Source: Collinsella aerofaciens (GTDB taxonomy: Bacteria; Actinomycetota; Coriobacteriia; Coriobacteriales; Coriobacteriaceae). From it: 18,275 nt of DNA. The notes under the pieces are model-generated. The model saw only the letters and a list, made by a program, of their open reading frames with translations, had not been told where the DNA came from and made no database searches. This document shows, one piece after another, positions 13,625 through 18,275 of this stretch; positions within the stretch are counted from its first letter, which is position 1; the number at the start of each line of letters is the position of its first letter. A program made the position numbers and the translations under genes. The DNA lies in NCBI GenBank assembly GCA_021641225.1, contig JAJWXI010000004.1, forward strand, positions 19,276-37,550, written 5' to 3'.

Positions 13625-16204
13625 ATGACGACATACGACAACCATGTGCTTCCGTTTTTGTGGCTAAAGGGCGAGACGCACGAAACGATTACCGAGTATC
13701 TGGAGCAGATCGCCGGAGCCGACATTCGCGAAGTCTGCCTCGAGTCGCGCACGCATCCCGAGTTTTGCCGCGACGGCTGGTGGTCCGACCTGCGTTTTAT
13801 CATTGGCGAGTGCAAGCGCCTGGGGCTGAAGATCTGGCTGCTCGACGACGCGCACTTCCCCACCGGCTACGCCAACGGCGCGCTTGCGGGCGATGACGTC
13901 GACCCCGCGCTCAAGAAGACCGTGCTCAAGCATCGTACGGTCACGGTCGTCGGCCCTCAGCCGTCCACGGCCATCAAGCTCGGCAATCTCATGGATCCCA
14001 CGGAGCGCTTATTGGGAGCGGCGGCTTTTGACGCCGAGGGAGCGCCGTTCGACCTTGCCATTGCCGTTGAGCAATCCGATGATGGCACGCCCGCTCGCCT
14101 GCGCTTTGACGCACCCGCTGGCGTCACCACCGCCGAGCTCTATGTCACCAGCCAAAAGACCGGCTTTCGCGATGAGTACATCAATATGGTCGACGCCGCG
14201 TCGTGCCGCACGCTCATCGACGCCGTCTACGAACCCACGTTTGAGCACCTTGGTGACGAGTTCGGCAAGACCATCTTGGGCTTTTTCACCGATGAGCCGG
14301 GCTTTATGAACGAGAAGGGCACCACGCTTGACGATGCTTCTACCAGTAGCTTTATCGGGCGAGGCGACCTAGCACTGCCGTGGTCGGACGAGCTTGCCCG
14401 CCGCCTGCACGATGCGCTTGGCGAGGGCTGGCTCACCGAGCTGCACGGCCTTTGGACACGCGAGGCAGACGGCGCCCAGGTTCGCCACGCCTATATGGAC
14501 CTTGCCACGCAGCTCTACCGCGCGTGCTTTGACGAGCAGATCGGCGACTGGTGTCGCGCGCACGGCGTCATGCACATTGGCCACGTGATCGAGGACAAGA
14601 GTTGCCACACGCGCCTGGGTCAGGGCGCGGGACATTACTTCCGCGCGGTCGCGGGGCAGGACATGGCGGGCATCGATGTTGTCATCAATCAGCTCGTCCC
14701 CGGCATCGACCGTGGGCACTACAGCTATTTCCACGGCGCGTGGAACATGGAGTTCTTTACGTACGCGCTTGCCAAGCTGGGCTCTTCGGCCGCGCGCCTC
14801 GACCCCAAAAAGCAGGGGCGTTGCATGGCCGAGGTCTTTGGCGCCTTTGGCTGGCACGAGGGCCTGCGCGAGATGAAATGGATTGCCGACCATATGCTCG
14901 TCCGCGGTATTAACTGGTTTACGCCACACGCGTTTAGTATGGCCCCCTTCCCCGATTGGGACTGCCCACCGCATTTTTACGCACACGGCAACAACCCGCA
15001 ATGGCCGCACTTTGGCCAGCTCATGCGCTATATGAATCGCACGGCAACGCTCCTTTCGGGAGGCAACGCCGCTCGCCCCGTCGCCATCCTGTACCATGCC
15101 GATGCCGAATGGGCCGGCAACGCCATGCCCATCGAGCGCGTAGCGGCAGAGCTCACACGAGCGCAGATTGACTTTGATTTTGTGCCGGCAGAGGCTTTTG
15201 AGAATGAGGGGCGTTACGAGGTTTCGATTGCCGATGGGACGTTTGCCGTTAATGGCTGCCGTTATCAGGCGTTTGTTCTGCCCGGAGCCTCGTTTATTGG
15301 CGCTGCTACGACGGAGGCGGCGAGACGCATGATGGCCGCGGGCGTTATGGTGCTTGCCGTCGACAAGGTGCCGAGTGCGCTCTATGACGCGGATGGCGCG
15401 GCCGAGCTGGACGGGCTTACGGCGACGCCGCTTGCCGGCGTGGCGGACGTGCTGGCAGCCGCGGGACTGCAGACCGTTGTGACCGATACGCCCCAGCCCT
15501 GGTTGCGCGCACTGCGCTACGAGCGCGCCGGGGAGACCTATGTGATGCTAGTCAACGAGCATCCGCGTGAGAGCATTCGCTGCACGGTTACACTTGCTCG
15601 AGGCGAGCGCCTTTGCGGCACGCGCCTCGACCTGCTGAACGGCACCGAGCCCGTTACGTTTGACGGCGCGTTGGAGCTAGAGCCCTTCGAGAGCCGCATT
15701 GTTGTTCTGGGGACAAACGGCGAAGTCGAATCCAATAGCAGCGCGGACACGAGCTCAAGCTCGGATGGTGCGCCCGTCCTCGATATCGACGGTCCCTGGA
15801 CCGTCGCCCTCTCCCCCGCCGGCAGCGACGGAACCTTTGGCGAGCCGCAAAAGCTCGAGGGCTTGTGCGATCTCACGGCCGAGCTGTTCGCCGGCACCTG
15901 CGGCACGTACCGCTACCACACGTCGTTCGAGCTGGCCGATGACCTCGCCGACACTGCCATTGACCTGGGTGATGTCTACGAAGTCGCGACGCTCACGCTC
16001 GATGGACGCCCGCTCGGCACGCGCATCTGCCCGCCCTATCGCTTTGCGACGGGCGCGCTTGCCGCCGGCACGCACGAACTCACCATCGACGCCATCAACA
16101 CACTCGACCATACGATTCCCGACATTTTCGCCCTCACCGAGCCCATCGCCCCCAGCGGCGTCCTTGGCCCCGTTACCCTTCGCGGACAAAACCTGCCAAA
16201 ATAA
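13625..16204 (+). CDS. Large glycoside hydrolase, GH106 (alpha-L-rhamnosidase)-like
   Basis: An 859-residue predicted glycosidase without signal peptide, so probably cytoplasmic. The N-terminal barrel has WLLDDAHFPTGYANG (residues 71-85), FFTDEPGF, HIGHVIEDKSCHTRLGQGAGHYFRA and NWFTPHAF-type segments, all rich in the acidic and aromatic residues of a clan-A-like catalytic barrel. A flavodoxin/GATase-like middle domain follows (PVAILYHADAEWAG...YQAFVLPGASF). A C-terminal galactose-binding-like beta-sandwich (IDGPWTVAL...TYRYHTSFEL...VYEVATLTLDGRPLG) resembles the sugar-binding domain of GH2 and GH106 enzymes. The GH106 link is from memory of motif style and is moderate; the substrate is unknown. 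ATG 13625 has GGAGG nine bases upstream. The final residues NLPK and the stop come from a family A repeat. The RpiR-type gene follows after 42 bases. Confidence 0.75.
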   Translation: MTTYDNHVLPFLWLKGETHETITEYLEQIAGADIREVCLESRTHPEFCRDGWWSDLRFIIGECKRLGLKIWLLDDAHFPTGYANGALAGDDVDPALKKTVLKHRTVTVVGPQPSTAIKLGNLMDPTERLLGAAAFDAEGAPFDLAIAVEQSDDGTPARLRFDAPAGVTTAELYVTSQKTGFRDEYINMVDAASCRTLIDAVYEPTFEHLGDEFGKTILGFFTDEPGFMNEKGTTLDDASTSSFIGRGDLALPWSDELARRLHDALGEGWLTELHGLWTREADGAQVRHAYMDLATQLYRACFDEQIGDWCRAHGVMHIGHVIEDKSCHTRLGQGAGHYFRAVAGQDMAGIDVVINQLVPGIDRGHYSYFHGAWNMEFFTYALAKLGSSAARLDPKKQGRCMAEVFGAFGWHEGLREMKWIADHMLVRGINWFTPHAFSMAPFPDWDCPPHFYAHGNNPQWPHFGQLMRYMNRTATLLSGGNAARPVAILYHADAEWAGNAMPIERVAAELTRAQIDFDFVPAEAFENEGRYEVSIADGTFAVNGCRYQAFVLPGASFIGAATTEAARRMMAAGVMVLAVDKVPSALYDADGAAELDGLTATPLAGVADVLAAAGLQTVVTDTPQPWLRALRYERAGETYVMLVNEHPRESIRCTVTLARGERLCGTRLDLLNGTEPVTFDGALELEPFESRIVVLGTNGEVESNSSADTSSSSDGAPVLDIDGPWTVALSPAGSDGTFGEPQKLEGLCDLTAELFAGTCGTYRYHTSFELADDLADTAIDLGDVYEVATLTLDGRPLGTRICPPYRFATGALAAGTHELTIDAINTLDHTIPDIFALTEPIAPSGVLGPVTLRGQNLPK

Positions 16205-16225
16205 ACCTGTCCCTTTTTTGCAGGT
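16191..16225 (-). repeat. Family A repeat overlapping the 3' end of the GH106-like gene
   Basis: A 35-bp copy from ACCTGCCAAAATAAACC to TTTGCAGGT. Its TAA at 16202-16204 is the stop codon of the preceding gene, and the copy ends 11 bases before the GGGAG ribosome site of the RpiR-type gene. Confidence 0.9.
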
Positions 16226-16246
16226 TTGGCGAGTGCGGGAGTTCGA

Positions 16247-17101
16247 ATGGATATCAAACGCAAGATTACCGAGGCGCGGGGCCTAACCCCTACCGAGCAA
16301 CAGCTCGGCATCTCGGCCCTTGCCATGGGCGAGGACATCCGCGGGCTTTCCATTAAGGAGTTTGCCGCCCACACCAATGTTTCGGTCGCGAGCGTGCACC
16401 GCTTTTGCAAAAAGCTCGGCCTCGAGGGCTTTAAGGACCTCAAGGTCGAGCTCATCCGCCTGGCGACCGAGGCGGGCAACCGCCGCGACGTGGATATCAA
16501 CTTTCCCTTCGATGCCACATCCACGCCCGCGCAGGTCATGGAGCGCATGGAGGGTCTCTACCAGACCACGCTAGCCGAGACGCAGGAGCTACTCGACCCC
16601 GTGCAGCTCGACCATGCCGCCAAGCTTATCGCCAACGCCCGACAGGTCGACATCTACACGGGCTCGCACAACCTCTACCCAGCGGGAATGTTCCGCGATC
16701 GCCTGCTTTCCGCCGGCAAAAGCGCCACATGCTATAGCAGCATCGAGGCCCAGGTGCGCACGGCGCTCGCCTCGGATTCCGACCGCGCGGCGATCGTTAT
16801 CTCCTACAGCGGCCTTGCACCCAACCTCAAGGAAATCTTGCCGATCCTCAGCAGCCGGCATGTTCCCGTCATTGTCATCGGCACGCCCTATTGCGCGCGC
16901 ATCCACCCCGGCTTTGCCGCTTACCTCACGGTGAGCGACCACGAAAGCATGACGCACCGTATCACGCAGTTCGCCAGCCACATCGCCGTGCAATACGTGC
17001 TCGATTCACTCTACAGCAGCTACTTCGCCAAAGACTACACCCGCTGCGCCGAGTTCCTAGAACGCTCGTTCCCCTACACCCGCCTGCCGGGCCTGAAGTA
17101 A
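16247..17101 (+). CDS. RpiR/MurR-family transcriptional regulator with SIS domain
   Basis: A 284-residue regulator of normal family length. The N-terminal HTH_6 domain spans about residues 1-75 (recognition region LSIKEFAAHTNVSVASVHRFCKKLGLEGFKDLK). The C-terminal SIS domain spans about 115-265 (VDIYTGSHNL...SYSGLAPNLKEILPILSSRHVPVIVIGT) and binds phosphosugars or amino-sugar phosphates. Such proteins control local sugar-catabolic genes in response to a phosphorylated ligand. ATG 16247 has CGGGAG six bases upstream. Lying 42 bp behind the GH106-like gene, it probably shares its transcript and may regulate it. Confidence 0.93.
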   Translation: MDIKRKITEARGLTPTEQQLGISALAMGEDIRGLSIKEFAAHTNVSVASVHRFCKKLGLEGFKDLKVELIRLATEAGNRRDVDINFPFDATSTPAQVMERMEGLYQTTLAETQELLDPVQLDHAAKLIANARQVDIYTGSHNLYPAGMFRDRLLSAGKSATCYSSIEAQVRTALASDSDRAAIVISYSGLAPNLKEILPILSSRHVPVIVIGTPYCARIHPGFAAYLTVSDHESMTHRITQFASHIAVQYVLDSLYSSYFAKDYTRCAEFLERSFPYTRLPGLK

Positions 17102-17137
17102 CAATCCGGCCCCACCGCGTCTCCGAACGCCCTCCTA

Positions 17138-17204
17138 AGTTGCGGTGAAATAGTTCCTGTTTAGGCCCTAGACCAGCACTTTCAGGAACTATTCCACCGC
17201 AACT
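17138..17204. repeat. 22-bp-arm palindrome between convergent genes
   Basis: AGTTGCGGTGAAATAGTTCC (from 17138) pairs with 17183-17204 over 22 positions with one G-T wobble, across a 23-nt loop. It lies 37 bases after the RpiR-type gene and 36 bases before the end of the convergent regulator gene. There is no T-run, so any terminator role is uncertain. Confidence 0.75.
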
Positions 17205-17239
17205 CGTTGGCGCAGGGGCATCGGGCGGACAGCGGGCTT

Positions 17240-17860
17240 TTACTTGCGAGGCGTCGGCAAAACAAAGAGTCCGTGCTGGTTGCAGTAGAGATACATTCTG
17301 CCGCGCCCTGTGATATGAAATCGCGGCTGCACCAATTGCTCGGGATAGAGCTTTTTGAGGCAAATGCCGTCCATGGTCGTATAGGCTACAAAGCTAATGT
17401 AGTGGTCCTTGGTCATGGGATGATCGAGCGTGACATACCAATCGTCCTCGACGCGCTCGATGGAAAAGGCATGGTCCGCATCCGGCTCTTCGGCCTCCTG
17501 GGGAAACATCGTTGAACCGCAGCAGCTAAAGCTGCCTTCCCCGAGCGCATGTACCACGTTTCCGCAAATAGGACAAACATAAAACACGCCTTTGAGCATG
17601 TTGCCCGCACGGTTGGCATTGGCCCGAATGTCGCCAGCCAAAAGCTCGGCCACGCTTATGCCGAGTCTCTGGGCCAGAGGCTCAACGAGGGAAATGTCAG
17701 GAAGGCCGCGGCCGGACTCCCATTTGCTGACGGCTTTATCGGTCACGCCAAGGCTTTCCGCTAGGGCGCGCTGGGTGAGACCGCGCTCTTCGCGCAGCCG
17801 CTTGATGGCATGCGCGGCCAAAAAAGTATGGGGAGCATTGCTTTGCGGTGTCTGGTTCAT
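17240..17860 (-). CDS. XRE-type HTH regulator fused to a desulfoferrodoxin-like iron module
   Basis: A 206-residue fusion protein. Residues 16-76 form a Cro/C1-type HTH (IKRLREERGLTQRALAESLG...KAVSKWESGRGLPDI). Residues 93-118 match a desulforedoxin centre (YVCPICGNVV...FSCCG; Cys96, Cys99, Cys113, Cys114). Residues 127-200 match the superoxide-reductase (neelaredoxin) fold, with candidate iron ligands His130, His147 (HPM), His153 (HYI), Cys193 and His196 (YCNQHGLF). In true superoxide reductases the residue before the first His ligand is a catalytic Lys (EKH); here it is Asp129. I infer a redox or oxygen sensor rather than, or besides, an enzyme. The ribosome site at ATG 17860 is weak (GGAC). 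It is convergent with the RpiR-type gene; the upstream 400 bp contain no gene. Confidence 0.9.
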   Translation of the reverse strand: MNQTPQSNAPHTFLAAHAIKRLREERGLTQRALAESLGVTDKAVSKWESGRGLPDISLVEPLAQRLGISVAELLAGDIRANANRAGNMLKGVFYVCPICGNVVHALGEGSFSCCGSTMFPQEAEEPDADHAFSIERVEDDWYVTLDHPMTKDHYISFVAYTTMDGICLKKLYPEQLVQPRFHITGRGRMYLYCNQHGLFVLPTPRK

Positions 17861-17968
17861 GGGCTGTCCAATCAGATAGAAGGAATGGAGCGAACCGGTT
17901 CAAAAGCAAGTATCCATTTGAAGATTGTCCTCGACAACCTACGCTGCGTAGACATGCACCGACCGAAC

Positions 17969-18061
17969 GAGCGTGGATTTTTGGACACTCAAATCACGAG
18001 CGTGGATAATCTCCCACTTTGAGCCCACATGGGGGCCAAAAACGGGAGATTATCCACGCTC
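17969..18061. repeat. Family C palindrome (GAGCGTGGATAATCTCCC) with an extra half-copy
   Basis: A perfect 18-bp stem (17998-18015 with 18044-18061) encloses a 28-nt centre that continues to pair imperfectly (TTTGAGCCC with GGGGGCCAAAA). A partial extra left arm, GAGCGTGGAT, lies at 17969-17978. This is in the non-coding 415-bp stretch upstream of the HTH-desulfoferrodoxin gene. Confidence 0.8.
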
Positions 18062-18141
18062 ATTCTGGATGGTACGTTTTCCTCCGTTCCCCGCAACTCC
18101 TGTAAGCGCGACTTCTCGTCGTTAGACTGTTCAGACTAGTC

Positions 18142-18275
18142 GTTGGGGACGTTCTTAAACGAGTAGTCAAACAAGAACGTCCCCAACAACTAGTCATTTA
18201 AGAACGTCCCCAATGACTACCCGACCAAGGCAACGCCGATGTTTTGGTACCGACAGCGAAAGCCCGCCAGAGCGA
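18142..18275. repeat. Family B palindrome cluster and start of a mosaic shared with 7977-8100
   Basis: Three family B arms occur: 18142-18156 (forward), 18173-18187 and 18200-18213 (both inverted); the first two form a perfect 15-bp stem. They are followed at 18229-18242 by GGCAACGCCGATGT and an imperfect match to the left arm of the long palindrome (GACAGCGAAAGC...). The element runs off the window. Confidence 0.75.

Noticed and set aside
13408..13863. 152-residue N-terminal extension of the AraC-type protein
   Set aside because: It runs through the repeat and into the divergent glycosidase gene; the residues are low-complexity shadow sequence.
12214..13896. 560-residue open frame on the plus strand across the AraC-type gene
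   Set aside because: It covers the minus-strand AraC gene with intact HTH motifs and reads through the repeats; there is no ribosome site and no domain.

Overview
The window (18,275 bp, GC-rich, dense intergenic palindromes) looks like a chromosomal segment of a gut Actinobacterium of the class Coriobacteriia, most likely Collinsella or a close relative. This is an inference from base composition, gene content, actinobacterial-type IS200 transposase and the style of short repeats; no rRNA or other taxonomic marker is present.

Region 1 (1-968): the 5' part of an IS200/IS605-type tnpA on the minus strand, running off the left edge, then a stand-alone thioredoxin gene (trxA) closed by a strong intrinsic terminator. 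Region 2 (1041-6933, plus strand): a nickel/NiFe-hydrogenase maturation block. A small His-containing helical protein abuts nikR (nickel-responsive repressor with an unusual Cys/His-rich N-terminal tail). A palindromic repeat follows, then hypF, hypC, hypD and hypE, which make and insert the Fe(CN)2CO ligands of NiFe hydrogenases. hypA, hypB and hydrogenase structural genes are not in the window. A HAD phosphatase (phosphoglycolate phosphatase type) follows at 7060-7728.

Region 3 (7729-8238) is a gene-free 510-bp stretch packed with palindromes. Region 4 (8239-13407, minus strand) is a carbohydrate block. In transcription order it holds an AraC-type regulator, a GH1 6-phospho-beta-glucosidase, a Cof-type HAD phosphatase, the PTS EIIA(Glc)-like protein and a lipoprotein. 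GH1 plus EIIA suggests PTS uptake and cleavage of beta-glucosides. Region 5 (13625-17101, plus strand) is divergent from araC: a large GH106-like glycoside hydrolase followed directly by an RpiR-family regulator with a SIS domain. Region 6 (17240-18275): a minus-strand XRE-type regulator fused to a complete desulfoferrodoxin-like iron module, then about 400 bp of non-coding palindromes.

The most notable non-gene signal is a set of intergenic repeat families. A 35-bp repeat occurs five times, plus one degenerate copy. An extended 52-bp version of it brackets araC as inverted repeats, and copies supply the stop codons of two genes. A two-hairpin module of conserved architecture sits directly behind the stop codons of the lipoprotein and GH1 genes. 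A mosaic of palindromes is shared between 7977-8100 and 18142-18275. The most notable gene is the HTH-desulfoferrodoxin fusion, which keeps all nine apparent iron ligands but lacks the catalytic lysine position of superoxide reductases.
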